This document shows positions 1 through 52,074 of a DNA stretch of 64,000 nucleotides, in pieces. The stretch covers positions 8,270,214 to 8,334,213 of the forward strand of contig NC_090964.1 in assembly GCF_040807025.1 (NCBI RefSeq). Reading direction: 5' to 3'. How positions within the stretch are numbered: position 1 is the stretch's first letter; every line of letters begins with the position of its first letter. This DNA comes from Struthio camelus. Its lineage: Eukaryota > Chordata > Aves > Struthioniformes > Struthionidae. The position numbers and the translations under genes were made by a program. The notes beneath the pieces were generated by a model, which was not told the DNA's origin, ran no database searches, and worked only from the letters and a program-made list of their open reading frames with translations.

Positions 1-1744
1 AAGGGCTCGGCTACACTTTGGGTAACCCTCAGCTCAGCCTGGGGCGCGCTTCGCTCCACCTCCGCGGGGTCATGGACCACGGACCAGGCCCCCCTCATCA
101 CACCAGCCTCATCCTCGCTTGCCTCGCGGGACGGCGGACGTGCCCGGCGTGTCTCCATGCAGTGACCGGGTGAGCAGAGATCCGAGCGTCCCGGCGAGGC
201 AGCGTGCGGGACCCTTCCCCTCCCGCCCCAGGCGGTGGGATTCATGCTCGCACACCAGTGGGCCGCGCGCCCCCACCGCAGGCCAACACCGCAGCGCGCT
301 CGCAGATAATCCAGTTAACGTGAGCGCAGCCCTGCCGGGGGATCGGAGCCCTTTAGCTCGTCCGCCTTCCCCTCCGCAGGCCACACTGCTCCCTCGACCT
401 GCTCGGAGCCAAGGCGGCCGCCCCGGCCAAGCGTGACGCTGGGTTACGCTGGACCATCCGAGGGCGCTCGCAGTGCCGCGCTGCGGCCAGGACGGACTCA
501 ACCTACTGCGTCATCATCCTCTTCCTCCTCGCGCTCTTCGCTGCTCGCGCGGCGCCAGGATGGCGCTCTCACCAGGCGAAGGCTCCTCGCACCCGACGGC
601 TCTTTTTGCTAACGAGCACGGCACGGACAACACCGACGGGAAAGCGACACACAGGGAGACAGAATGGAAACTAAAATGCGACGGCCAGGAAAAGGCAAAC
701 ACAGCAGAAACGGGCTCCTGGCGAGGGAAGGGATGAAGGGCAGCTGGCTCTCCTGGATACCACGGGCACTTGCTGGGAAGGGCTGGATCTGGGGAGGGGA
801 CGAGCTGGATGGCAGGCGCCAACCACCAGACTCAGGACAGAAGTGGGTCGAATCAGAGCTAACGGTACCCGATTGCTACAATATGAGCATTTCTTCAGCA
901 CCCGGAGCAATCTCCATCCCACACTATCTTCTGCAGAGGGGGCTTAGGCGGAGAGATTTCCCCAAGGCTTTGAAAGCCAAAATGAAGAGAAAGGAGCTAT
1001 CTGGATCACAAGTATCTCCATCCAATTTTGCAACACCCACAAGCTCTAATTTGGCATCTCGGGAGGGTAATGGAGTGAGTGAACAGATCTTTGCCCAGAT
1101 CTTATTTTAGGGGAAAACTAAAATAATTCCTGCTGTGCTACGGTGTTGCACCAATAAGGATCTTCCCAGTGCTAACTAAATGTGACAGCCTAAAAAGGAG
1201 GAGGAGGAGGGAGGGAGGGGGATCCTACTATGTTCAAAATGCAAGAAAAGATATTTGCATGCCAGACAGCTATTGATTTCCACAAATCCGGCTTGTTCAG
1301 TAGTTGCTAAGTTTGGAGGAGGATGGGGAAGCATGGGTCCTACCAATTCTACAAACTCTGAGCTAAGCTGCCAGACAAATGGTCATGGAAACAGTTCTAG
1401 TCAGAGCCGTTATTATTCGTTATTTTTCATATAGAGAAAAATATGGAAAATAAAAGCTTGTAAGCCCTCTCAGAAAGAGGGGTCTACTCAGGGCACCATA
1501 AAATGGCAGTTTTAGATAACCACACGCTTCAGTGGTATCCAAGAAATCAGCACGAGGAACACACGTTTGAGTGAAAAATGCAAAAAAAAAACCCAAAAAA
1601 ACAAAACAAAACAAAACTATGGCATAAAAACCAACTGCTGATCGCTGTGACTCAACCAGAATGGAGAGGGAAGATGCAGGAGGAGGAACCAGGCGGTGGT
1701 GGTGGAGGGGACAGCAGTGCCACCAGGCAAACTTCCAGACTTAC
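1..1744 (-). other. MACF1 intron 3 (partial)
   Basis: Intronic sequence downstream of exon 3 on the minus strand. The leftmost 0.6 kb is GC-rich; the rest is close to balanced, with a purine run near 1195-1220 and A-rich tracts near 1585-1615. I see no exon, RNA gene or mobile element. Open frames here are short and lack family resemblance. Confidence 0.7.
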
Positions 1745-41318
<39,574 letters not shown>

Positions 41319-42420
41319 GGCCCCGGCCGCGTCCCCCGCGCCGGCAACCTGCGGAAGGAGCGAAGGGCGGCTGACGAGGGGGCCGCCGGCCTCCCCGGGG
41401 CGTCCCTCCCCACGGCCTGCCCCGGGCTGCGGGACGGCGGGCCGGCCCGCCGCGCTCGGGGCCGCCCCGGCATCCGTCCAAACACGCTCCTCGCGCGGGG
41501 AAATTACCCCTCCGGGAGCCCGCTCCTAAAGGCCCGCATCCTCGCCGGCGGTGCTGAGCACCGGCGCTGCGCCCCGGAGCGAGCGGAGCCCACCCGCAGC
41601 CCCGGCCCCGCGGCCCCCCCGGGCATCTCCCCGGCCTGCCCCGAGGAACGGGCCGGCGCCGCGGCCCCCCAGCGCCAGCGACGCTCCCGCCGGCGGCCCC
41701 GGCTCCAGCTCGCTCCCGCAACGCCGGCTGGGTTTGATCTCTTTGTGCTCGGCGCGGGGAGAAGCCGTCAAACCTGCGCTGCCCTTTGTACCTGTGGGGT
41801 TTTCTTTCCCTCTCACAGTGGGAGCAGCTTTAAAAAAATCCTATTAATCATGTTAGGGGAAAATGGTAGGGCTTTCTCCCGCCAGCAGCGAGCGAGCGGT
41901 GCCGTGTACACACGCTGGGCAAATAAGCACCTTGCGTGAGACCTATTGAAAATAATTCACATTGTATCCTCTTAGCCTGACCAGGAAAAACGCCCACGAG
42001 ACCACCGAGACTCCCACCGCCAGCGTGCCGCGGCGGAGGAGCCGCCTCCATCCAGCCGAGCCTTTCCTTCTTATTATCACCATTTAATCAGCAAAACAGG
42101 AACAAAGAGACCCAAAAAAAAAAAAAATTGGAAGGAGGGAAGAAAGGATTCCATGAGTCATTCACCCCCCGCTGGAAAGCTGCGAAAACCTGGGGACGGC
42201 GCTAAGCGGCGGGTGCCCGGGCGGCCCGCGGCGGCCCTCGTCCCGCCTGGCCGAGAGTGGGGCCGGGGGCAGCCGGGGGCTCGGGGGCGGCTCGGGCCCC
42301 CCCGGTCCCGCACCCCGCAGCCGGGGTCCTGCGGGCCCCGCTCCCTTCCCATCCCTGCTGCTCCCCTTTCTCCTGGCCCTCGCCTGCCCCTGCCCTTCCC
42401 CGGCCCGTCCTTCCCGAGCT
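41319..42420 (-). promoter_or_regulatory. Putative promoter and 5' UTR of the MACF1 MSSSDEE isoform
   Basis: CpG-dense sequence immediately upstream of the ATG at 41318, continuing to about 41.75 kb, then an A/T-richer stretch (41.8-42.15 kb). No TATA element sits at a convincing distance, as is usual for CpG-island promoters. The transcription start cannot be fixed from sequence. Confidence 0.5.
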
Positions 42421-42424
42421 GTCC

Positions 42425-42775
42425 CCGGGCTATTCCCGGTTCATTCCTGCTCCATCCTCCCTCCATCCCCATCCCCGTCCCCGGGCTATTCCCGGTTCAT
42501 TCCCGCTCCATCCCCATCCCCGTCCCCGGGCTATTCCCGGTTCATTCCCCCCTCCATCCTCCCTCCATCCCCATCCCCGTCCCCGGGCTATTCCCGGTTC
42601 ATTCCCGCTCCATCCCCATCCCCGTCCCCGGGCTATTCCCGGTTCATTCCCGCTCCATCCCCATCCCCATCCCCGGGCTATTCCCGGTTCATTCCCGCTC
42701 CATCCCCATCCCCGTCCCCGGGCTATTCCCGGTTCATTCCCGCTCCAGCCTCCCTCCGTCCCCATCCCTATCCCC
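42425..42775. repeat. 45-base minisatellite, about 7 units
   Basis: The unit contains GGGCTATTCCCGGTTCATTC then CCGCTCCATCCCCATCCCCG and TCCCC; some copies carry an extra CTCCATCCTC insertion. Being 15 codons long it keeps frames open on both strands (plus frame reading IPGLFPVHSRS). It lies upstream of the distal MACF1 promoter. Confidence 0.95.
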
Positions 42776-42857
42776 GGCCGTTCCCCACCGTCGGTCGCTC
42801 CCCGGAGCATCCCCTGCCCTTCCCCACCTCGGGTCCGTCCCCGGCGCTCCCCCCGCG

Positions 42858-42935
42858 CCCGTGGCGGTGGCGGTGGCGGTGGCGGTGGCGGTGGCGGCGG
42901 TGGCGGTGGCGGTGGCGGCGGTGGCGGTGGCGGCG
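42858..42935. repeat. GGT/GGC trinucleotide-hexanucleotide repeat
   Basis: About a dozen GGTGGC/GGCGGT units in a pure G/C/T run. It is a simple repeat with no associated start codon; potential instability and strand asymmetry (G-rich on plus). Confidence 0.95.
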
Positions 42936-43164
42936 CGGCCCCGGCGCGGGCAGGGCGCGGCGCTCCCGGTGCGGCGGCTCCGGCTCCGGCTCCGGCACCG
43001 CCGTGCGCTCCCGCCGCTCCCGCCGCTCCCGCCGCCGCGGCGCCTCCCCCGGCCCGGCCCGGACCGGCCCGGCCCTGCCCACCGGGGCGGCACGGAGCGG
43101 CGGGGGGGCTCCCGGCTGCCGCCCGCCCCGCGCCCCCCGGAGCATCCCCAAACCCCTGCCGCCC

Positions 43165-43560
43165 CTCCCCGGGGCACCCTAACCCGCACCCCAGGGCACC
43201 CGCACCCCCCCTGCACCCCCTGACCCTCACCCCAGGGCACCCGCACCCCCCCTGCACCCCCTAACCCGCACCCCAGGGCACCCGCACCCCCCCTGCACCC
43301 CCTAACCTGCACCCCAGAGCTCCTGCACCCCCCTGCACCCCCTAATCCACACCCCAGGGCACTCCCAACTCCCCCCTGCATCCCCTAACCTGCACCCCAG
43401 GGCACCTGCAGCCCCCCTGCACCCCCTAACCCGCACCCCAGGGCATCCCCCCCCACACCCCCTAACCTGCACCCTGGGGCACCTGCACCTCCCCTTCCAC
43501 ATCCCCTAACCCGCACCCCAGGGCACCCCTTACCCTGCATGGGCTCCCCGAGGCACCCGA
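43165..43560. repeat. 41-base minisatellite, about 8-9 units
   Basis: The unit is GCACCCCCTAACCCGCACCC then CAGGGCACCCGCACCCCCCC T, decaying rightwards. It contains CCCTAACCC, a telomere-like word, once per unit, but the spacing shows it is not telomeric DNA. Confidence 0.93.
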
Positions 43561-44349
43561 ATCCCCCTGCCCCCCCCATTCTGCACCCCAGGGCTCCCTC
43601 AACCCCCTGCACCCCCAACCCGCACCCTGCAGCACCCCACACCCACCCAGCCCCCCGCCAGCCCCGCGCGGCCGCCCCCAGGCACCCCGCTCCCCCCGCA
43701 GCAGCCTCGTGCTCGGGAGCCCCCGGGCCCAGGGGAATCGCGGCGCCCATCGATCGGCCGCAGCAGCAGCCGGCGCGGCCGCAGCGCGGGGGGGACGTGT
43801 GCCCGGCCGGCGCGGAAAGGGCTCGGGGGGCTCTGCCTGGTGCCACCCGGGGCCTCTCGGGTGGGCAGCGAGGCGCCGCGGCCCCCCATGGGCTTTCCCG
43901 TCTCATCCCCTCTGCACCACGGCGGTTACTTATGGGGCATCTCCGGGGCTTTGGGGGCGGCGTGGGAGGTGCTGGCCAGGCTCCGGGGCCAGCGGGGTCC
44001 CCCGGAGCGAGGGCTCGGACGGCTGCTGCAGAAAAGCGGCGGGGCTCTGCAAAACGGGGGCACCCTCGGCGGCGTCCCGGCACGGCCCGCGCCCGGCGCT
44101 GCTTTGCCCTCGTTTCCCGCCCGGCTGCGGCGTTGGGCGGAGAGGGGGGAGGCACGAGCGCGGGCGCCCGCCGGAGCCCGCCTGGCCCAGGGGCGGACAA
44201 CGGCCGCAGACTCGGCCGCGCTGGCCCGAGCGCTGCCCGCGGCTCCCGGCCGGGCCGGGCGTCTCGCCCCGCGTCCCTGCCCGTCCCGCTAGGCACCCGC
44301 TGCAATCCGGGGAGGGTGCTGCACCCGGGTCCGCCCGGCCCAGCCCGGC

Positions 44350-44885
44350 GTGGGCGCCGCGGAGCTGGCGCAGTGGGTGCCGCGGGGCTGGCGCAGTGGG
44401 CGCCGCAGGGCTGGTGCAGTGGGTGCCGTGGAGCTGGCGCAGTGGGTGCCGCAGAGCTGGCACAGTGGGTGCCGCAGGGCTGGCGCAGTGGGTGCCATGA
44501 AGCTGGCGCAGTGGGTGCTGTGGAGCTGGCGCAGTGGGTGCCGTGAAGCTGGAGCAGTGGGTGCCATGGAGCTGGCGCAGTGGGTGCCGCGGGGCTGGTG
44601 CAGTGGGTGCCGTGGAGCTGGCGCAGTGGGTGCTGTGAAGCTGGAGCAGTGGGTGCCACGGGGCTGGCGCAGTGGGTGCCGCGGAGCTGGCGCAGTGGGT
44701 GCCGCGAAGCTGGCGCAGTGGGTGCTGTGAAGCTGGAGCAGTGGGTGCCGCGGGGCTGGCGCAGTGGGTGCCGCGGGGCTGGCGCAGTGGGTGCTGTGAA
44801 GCTGGAGCAGTGGGTGCCGCGGAGCTGGCACAGTGGGTGCCGGGGGGCTGGCGCAGTGGGTGCCGCGGGGCTGCGGGTCCCCGGG
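44350..44885. repeat. 23-base minisatellite, about 23 units
   Basis: The unit is GTGGGTGCCGCGGGGCTGGC GCA with common variants at the CGG/TGG and GGG/GAG positions and at GCGCA/GAGCA. Since 23 is not a multiple of 3 and the unit has no stop, all frames stay open on both strands. No coding function is implied. Confidence 0.97.
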
Positions 44886-47800
44886 CGGCGTTCAGGCCTC
44901 GCTGGGCTCCCGCTCACCCTCTCGCGAGCAAAGCCGGCAAACCACGGCCGCCTTGAGCCCTGCACGAGGCGGGGAAGCCGGCCGGGAAGCGTTGCCCCTT
45001 CCGACCTGTACGGATTATTTCACGCCCAAAACACGTTTGCAAAAACCCCTGGCAGCGCGTTACCCGTCCGAACTACTCGTGCTGCGAATCCAGGCGAAGC
45101 TCGCGCGTTGTTCTGCCCGCGCCGAGACGGCGGCTCGTTACCGCGGGGCTGGGGGGCCGCCGGGGAGCCGCCGCGCGGCCTCCCGCTCCCCGCCGTAAAT
45201 CCTTTCGCCTCCCCGTTTCGCGGCCGTGCCGCGGGAAGCCTCCCCTCGCCGCGGCGGCCGGGCCGGGGAGGCCGAGAGGAGGCCGAGAGCCCCCGGCCGG
45301 CGCGTGCCGCGCGCCGCTCTGCCCCGCCAGCCGTCCCCGACGCCCTCATTAAACACGTCGCCGCTAAAGCCGGCAGCTCAAACCTGCCTTTTTCCTCCAC
45401 CCGCCATGAATTATTCATGCCCTGCGAGCTGTTTATTCCCTCGCCGGCTCGGCGCGGCGGAGAGGGAGCGGAGAGGCTGCTGGGTGCTGCCGACGCATGC
45501 GGGGACGCCGCGGCTCAGCCCGTCCCCGCCGCGGCCCGAGCTGGCCGTGTCCCCGTGTCCCCGCCGCCCCCCGGCGCGTCCTGGCCGCAGGGGAGTCCCC
45601 GAGGCACCCCAGCCCCAGGAGCTCGGGGCTCCGCGGAAGGAGCACGGCCGCAGCCGCGGGACCCCGGCGCCCCTTCCCGGCCGGTTTGGGACAGGGGGAG
45701 AGGGGACAGGGAAGGAGAGGCGGCGCCGGCGGTGCCGCGAGCGGCGCAGAGGCCTCGGCCAAGCTCGCTGGCAGCCTCGGCGCCTCCCGCCATCTGCGAC
45801 GCTGCTTCGCTCCTAGCGCCTGGCGCCAAAAAAAGCGCCGAGAAGACAAAAAAAACGGAGTGTAAATTTATATCTACTACAGGCTGGAAATAAACCTTGT
45901 TCAGGGCTCCGCTGCGAACGGCGCTAAGAAGCTGGGGGTGCTGAGATTGCCTCCTGGCTGCGGGAGGGCGGGCGGTGGGCCGGTCCGGCGCTGCCCCTTC
46001 GCCTCCCCTCCGCCCTGCGCCTCCTCGGCGAGACGCGGAGCCGCCGGCCTTCCCGCCCTGCCACAGCGGCTCGAGCTTGCAGGCGGTTTTTTTCTCTCTC
46101 CCCGACTTGGATCTTCTTCAGCAGGTCTTTGTTTGTTCTCTTTATTGGCTGAAGTTTCTAATAAAGCTTTTAAGCAGGACAAGTGTATCAGCTCTTGTCG
46201 GTTCCTGCTATTTTACCGTTTGCCCTTGGCTGTGTTAACATCTATTGCCAGAACAATTAGATTTTGGATTGATCTAAAGAGCCACTTGGGAGGCAGGAGT
46301 GTTTAGATATATTTCAATATTTCCTCCGACATCTGGACAGGCTTGATTAGATGAGTCACTCCCAACACCAGCGAGTCGCTTTGGGTTTTTTGCTGAGCAC
46401 TTTTTCCTCTCTCCCCCTGGAAAGGCATCTCCCGCCTTTCGGAGCCCGTCGCTGCACTTCTTTGCAAACCAGCAACTACGTACGAGCCACCGCGGCTCGG
46501 CTCCGAGATGCCGTCGCAGCCTCTTTTCAAGGCGTTCATAACGCGGCCGATTTAAGGAGTGTCGCAGCAAAGCTGCCACCAGAGCAGTCGTTAGCCGGGC
46601 CGACTGGCGGCCCTGGGAGCCCGCTGCCCTCCCGGGCCCGGGGCTCCGCGGCAGCTCTCGGCCCTCCGCGGGGCCAGAGCATCTCGGGGCCGGAGCATCT
46701 CGGGGCCGGAGCCGGCACTTGCGAAGCCCGAGGCTGCCGGGGAAAGAGCAGGACAATCCATTCGCATCTGCAGTGAGCTATTGTAATGAGAAGGGTGCAA
46801 GATAACTTCCCAAGATTTAATCGCCCCGGCTTGCCGACCTGCCCCAGTCCCCGAATTTCAATACTTGGTCGAAAGCCAACAGCTGGTCCCAGGCGCGTCG
46901 GGTTCCTCGGGACGCAGCTCGGTGGGGAAGCGACCGCCGGGAGCTGCTCGCGCCCCTGGAGGGTCCCTGCGAACGCGGGGCCGCCTCGACCTCACGCGGC
47001 CCCTTCCCGACACGCGGCGCCAGCCCGGCCGAGGACCGGCACCCGCGACGCTCGCCCGCGCAGGCGAGCTTGGGGCGAGCTGCTGGGCCAGGCGAGGGGG
47101 CTTAAACCTGGGTCTGCCTCAGCAGCGGGGGCGAGACAGGGGCTGTTCCCAGCAGTGGTTTCCTACGCTGTCCCTCCAAAAGGTTTTCCCCGCCAGCCCT
47201 TTCTGCAACGTGCACTGATGCATCTTGCTGTTGCTCCCGAAATGCCCCGTTTACTGTTCCTCACTGCAGCCGAGCGCCCGGCCGCGGAGCTGCCAGCGAG
47301 GCCCCACGTCGCGCCGGCCCCGCGCGGGTGACGCTCGCGCCGCGCGGTTTGATTTCTGTTCCCAGCCGCGGCTTTCTCTCTGTGTTCGTTTATTAGCTCA
47401 GACCACTATTTGCTGGCGGTGGGCAGCGTCCTGCCCCAAGGAGCTCTCAGGCTTCACGCTGGGAGACGCGCGGGATGTTTTCATCTCAAAGCATTAATAT
47501 TTCTGCCTGTTTCTTCCCGCAGCTCTTTCATCTTTCCGCTGCCTCCCTTCATTTCTGCGCAGGGAGCTTCCCCTCACCTGCTTTTATATCCAAAACCACG
47601 ATCCACTTGAATGTCAGCACTGTTATATAAGTTTTCCCCTCAAAATTAATCACCGTTACACAGTTTTCATATTTAAAAAGCATCAGACAAGATCTCTGAG
47701 GATTATCAGAGCATTACGTAAAGCGAGTGCAGCCTCCCCAGCCCCGGCAGCGGCTCTGCGCCACCGGGGCGACTGGGGCCTCCCGCCGCCGGGGCTCGCT

Positions 47801-50245
47801 CCCAGCCTGCCCGTCGCACCCGGAGCCGTCCAGGGTGCGACCTGCATCCAGTTCTTCTTTCAGCAGTAGGGGCAGGAAATGGGAGAAAAATACAAGCGTC
47901 CATGGAAAAAGAGCATAAAATAGAGCTAACACGTAAAGGGCAGCACGCGCCGTCGGCAGAGCGTCGAGCCACGGCGGCTCCTGTTCGGGGAGAAGCCCGT
48001 CCTCGAGCTCCGGCCTCCAGCTCGGCGCGTTCCAGCCCAGAGCCGGATTTCGGGGCTCCCCGTGTCAGGCTGGCCTCCTCCATCCCGCTGCCTCCCCCTC
48101 TAGCTCAGCCGCCGCCAGGGAGAAACGCGGCTGCATCCCGCACGCGGCCGCGAAGGGGCCGGCGCCGCTCGCCGCGGGAACCCGCCCGGGCCCGGGCGCA
48201 GGGACCCGGCGCGGAGCGGCAGGAGCCCCCAGAAGGCCGAACGCCGCTGGAGGACACCGGCGAGGCCGCCGCTGCGACGCTCCCTGTGCAGCCAGGGGTA
48301 ACCCACGGGGGAAGCGTTTCTTCCGCGGCAACTCGAGGGAAGAAACCTCCCTGCTGGCACTACGTCGCGCCCAGGCTAAAGCCCGACTCACTGAGACAGA
48401 TGCAGCAGCCTAAGCCTTAAGGCAAGAAAGCGATGCCTGGGGCCTGTTCCCAGCGTCGTTTGACCTTGTGCAAGTAATGGAAACTCTCCTCTCCTTCAGT
48501 TCCCCGCCCTAGAAAACCCCGCTCTGCGCTGCGCCCCAAGCAGAGCAGCTTTCACCGACAGCACAAGCACACAGAGCCCTAGAAACGCAACCGCCCTCGT
48601 ACAAAAGGCACAGCTCCCGCCAAAACGCGGGCATTAAATCAGGGCTGTCTGCAAGACTGTTCTCACCCCCAGGAGGGATCCAGGCGCCCAGCCAGAAGGG
48701 TCCAGGCGCCGGGGAAGGACGGGCGGCCGCCCCTCGGGAGAGCCCTGGGCTCCCGGCAGCGCTAACCGCCCCTCGGGAGAGGCGTGGGCGTTCAAAGCGG
48801 TGCCAATTCCCCCTCTGCAGGCAGGGAACGAGCCCGGCCGGCAGAGTTTGCTTTTCTTGCTGTTTCCACATTTCGCATTAGGCAGTATTTTAATTTCCCC
48901 TTGGGTCTGAGGGTGCAGGCTCAGGCTCTGCAGCTGTGCTATACGCAGGCCGTATAGCCCCAATGGCGCTTCGCCTCGTAGAAGCGTAACATCCCCTCCT
49001 TTAGCAGGGCACGCAGCTTAGAACAATGTCAGACCCCACCATACACTTTATAACACAGGGCGATTACAAAACCAGCTGTTTCGCCCAACCCGGTCAATCA
49101 TTCGCAATGTATTGTCATAAAGAAGGGGTCTGTCACTGTCTTCCTTCATGCCCCAGTCCTGCTAGTAGAGAAGTCTGCATTTGTCTTCAGATAAAAATAG
49201 AGATTCACATCAGAAAGTGCAGCTGGTCAACAACGGTATTAGCAAGACAGAAATTACAAGAACAATAAATCTGCAATCTGAAGTGACAGCCTTCTGTGTC
49301 ACCTCCATAGGGCTCAGTGAGGAGACACGGGAAGCCTGTCTCTGCCTGCAGGAGTTTACACCCTGCTCATATCATCATTTATAATCTGTTGCGGGGATTT
49401 GGGAGGATCAAGAAACTCATAGGCTCCACCGGTATCAAAGATTAAGCATTAAAACTACAATCATTGGTATTAATATCCTGGATTAAACCACAGACATTTA
49501 TCATCTTTACTTCCAGGTACTTACCTGCTTTAACAGTTACAAAACCGTACCAGATTTGGAGGGAAGGGCAGGGGGGTTCCCCTTGAAGGGAGGCATCCAA
49601 CAGTTCAGTGCCTGGTTCCAGCAGCCAGGGCCACAGAGCAGAGGGACAAAACTGCTGTGGCCACGTGAGAGCCAGCCTGGCCGCCTGCCAGCCTCGATCA
49701 GCAGGGTCCAGCGCACACAGCAACCCTCAATAGATCGTGCTGACACACAGGATTTAAAAACAAACCTAATTCTAAACTGAAAGGGCAGAAAAAAAAACCC
49801 TGAACCCATTAACTCTTTCCATGAATTCTAGTGAAAGCGACTCATTTTAAGCAGGTTTTCACTTCACAAACTGATACTGCCACTTGGAAAGCGACTGGGA
49901 ACAGCCCGGCATACACCACCTACAGATCTGATCTGCAAAACCACACTGAACACATTTAAGAGTTTTTCAAGACAAGCTTAGACAGGCTTTTACTTTTTTG
50001 GGTCATTCCTCTCATTTCAGGAGCGATTGCCCTGGAAGACTTACTCACTGGTCAGACAGGAGGCAGGGCTGCAAAGGCTCAGAAGCAGGAAGGGGCCAGC
50101 TCTTGGGAGGCACTCGGCACGCACAGCTCCCGTCAGCCTCCTCCCGCTCTGTGAGCGCCTGACCGCTCTGAAGTGCTGCCCCCAATGACAGCGCAGCGTT
50201 TTAGGACAGTTCAAAAGTTATCTTAGCAGGACTGCTACCAAGAGA
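44886..50245. other. Intergenic sequence between MACF1 and NDUFS5
   Basis: CpG-rich to about 48.8 kb, with an A/T-rich interruption at 46.1-46.4 kb (contains TGAGTCA, near 46355) and another at 47.6-47.7 kb, then A/T-richer to 50.2 kb. A near-palindromic homeodomain/POU-like word ATGAATTATTCAT occurs at 45406-45418. A perfect minus-strand donor CAG|GTAAGTACC lies at 49517-49527. I see no protein gene. Confidence 0.5.
48458..48513 (+). mobile_element. MIR-like SINE fragment
   Basis: TTGACCTTGTGCAAGTAATG followed by CTCTCCTCTCCTTCAGTTCC matches the diagnostic MIR segment (GTGACCTTGGGCAAGTCACTTAACCTCTCTGAGCCTCAGTTTCC) in order and spacing. This is the clearest interspersed-repeat remnant in the window. 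MIR relatives occur across amniotes, so it does not imply a mammal. Confidence 0.55.
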
Positions 50246-50261
50246 GAGCCTTAAGTCATAT

Positions 50262-50267
50262 TTTATT
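50262..50267 (-). terminator. NDUFS5 polyadenylation signal
   Basis: AATAAA on the minus strand, about 260 bases after the NDUFS5 stop codon. It is the first canonical hexamer downstream, so a short 3' UTR ending near 50245 is likely. Confidence 0.75.
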
Positions 50268-50523
50268 CAGAAAGAAAGACAAGACAGAGCCAAAAAGCTT
50301 TCCAGCAGACATTTACTAGCCGAAGTGATAGCCACTGACACAGCCCCTTCAGCAGGGGCGAGGCCTTCACACAGACTTCGCCCCCACCCCAACATCACAG
50401 GCTCACAGGACAGCGAGAGCCAGCATACACTGGTTGTGCCAGTTGCTATCTTTTCCACAGGAGTTTAACTTCCACGCTTCTACAAACGATGGATGGTTAG
50501 GTGCTCTGCGTGTCCCCAGCAAA

Positions 50524-51746
50524 TCAAGGCCTGGGCTCCTCTTTGCCCTTATGGTAATCGGGTGGCGTGTACTTCCCTTCCTTTATCATCTTGTTCCTCT
50601 GCTCAAGAATTGTTTTGAGACGGGCAGCCTGATAAAACACACAAGAGAGTTAATGAAGACCACACAGTAGGAGTCCTAACGGTTACAGAGGTACTTATAC
50701 CGTCTCGAGTGGAAGTCCTGGCACAAATACCCAAGGAAGCTCTGTTCCCACGGTGCCTGTGCTAACCCTTCCCTCAGGGGTTCTCACGCATCTACACACC
50801 TGCTACCAACGTTGGGTTTTCAGGGCATCACAAAAAATGTTTACTGCTAATGATAATGAAGAGTTTGAGTTAGAGAACAACTGTCACAGATAGCACAGGG
50901 AAAACCGAGACTGCTTTATCTACCTACAAATCTTTGGTTAAGCTGCAACAGCCAAGTCTCTTACAAAACCCTGTCATTTGCTTTCCTCTTCTGAGGCCTC
51001 TTTGTGCCTCTGTCGATGCCGCGGCAGTCACAGCCCTCTCGCGCACACGGTGCTCTGGTAAGTTTTCCATCTCTCTCCAGTGGCATTCAAGAGCAGAGCT
51101 GCCTTTGGGGGCTGGGTGGCGGCAGGGTCCCAGCCCCTCACTCACGCAGCATAAGGCACAGTGCCCGTGTGCTGGCAGCCAGCAGGAGAGCTGACAGCTC
51201 CACGTGGCAGCACTTTGCCTCCCAACCCCGCTCACCAGCCTGCCCAGTGCTCCCCAGCCCTGCTCAGGAGCTTGGCCTAGACCCCGTAACCCCAGTACAC
51301 TCCACCTAGCCTGGCCCATTGCTTCTGATGGCCCCCAGCCTCACTCCCCCAGGTCCTTTGCATCCCACCCAGACCCTGCTGCCCAATCTGACTCTCTAGA
51401 CCCCCCCCCCCACTCCCCAGGGCTCCACTGCTCCCTGGGCCCTCCCCAGCTCCCTACTCCCTAGCCCTCCCCGGCTCTTTGAGGCCCCCCTCGCCCTGCT
51501 CCCCAGCCTGGCTCCAGCCCCCCGGCTCACCAGCTTGGTGCGGTGCATGCACTCCAGGAAGTCCTCGTACTCGGGCTGGCACTCGCGCCGGGCGCGGGTC
51601 TGGCCCAGGCCGTGCCCGCAGGCCACCCACTCCCGCTCGAAGGCGTGGCAGGCCGCGGCCGCGCCGTAGGGCTGCGACGTGCTCTGCCGCAGCAGCCACC
51701 GGTCCACGTCGATGCCGAGCTGCCGCTGCAGCTCCCAGAACGGCAT
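50524..51746 (-). CDS. NDUFS5: NDUFS5, complex I accessory subunit
   Basis: Complete coding sequence in two exons, 51531-51746 (ATG at 51746, 72 codons) and 50524-50628 (34 codons plus TGA), with CTG|GTGAGC donor and TTATCAG acceptor. The 106-residue product equals the length of human NDUFS5. It starts [18 protein letters not shown] and has twin CX9C motifs (Cys33/Cys43 and Cys56/Cys66), so it should be oxidised by the MIA40 pathway in the mitochondrial intermembrane space and join the IMS face of NADH:ubiquinone oxidoreductase. The C-terminal [19 protein letters not shown] tail is typical. Human NDUFS5 also precedes MACF1 in the same orientation, as here. A noncoding 5' exon may exist; I cannot place it. 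Confidence 0.97.
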
Positions 51747-52060
51747 GGCGCCTGTCGCCACACGGCCGGGCCGGACCCGACCCGACCGGCCTCGCCGCCG
51801 CCGCCGCCGCGCACCGACCGGCAACCGCCGCCGCCGTCCTTCACAGGCCGCTCGCGACACCACCTGCCGTCAACCGCCGACACCGCGGCGACACCCGCGC
51901 CGCGCTTTACGGCAGGGCGCCCGCCGCCGCGCCAGCGAGACGAGCGGCACCAGCGCCCCTGCGCGCCGCCGCGCCCCTGCGCGCCCCCTGGCGCCTCGGA
52001 GGGGAGGCGGCCCCGCCGCGCCCCGGCGCCCCCTGCCGGCCGCCAGGCAGCCCCAGCGCC
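51747..52060 (-). promoter_or_regulatory. NDUFS5 CpG promoter and 5' UTR
   Basis: Very CpG-dense DNA directly upstream of the ATG, including a run of CCGCCG triplets (51790-51835). No TATA box is seen. A CGACAG just before the ATG could be either an acceptor or plain 5' UTR. Confidence 0.55.
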
Positions 52061-52074
52061 CCGTCCGTGTCCCA

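Noticed and set aside
43165-43560. CCCTAACCC words suggesting interstitial telomere repeat
   Set aside because: The word occurs once per 41-base unit, not in tandem TTAGGG arrays.
43385-44965. Minus-strand frame of 526 codons with APTAP/HPLRQ repeats
   Set aside because: Explained by the stop-free 23-base and 41-base minisatellites.
47714-47932. Hydrophobic frame (FYALFPWTLVFF) ending in phase 1 on the minus strand
   Set aside because: No ATG in frame and the donor is a weak GTCGCA.
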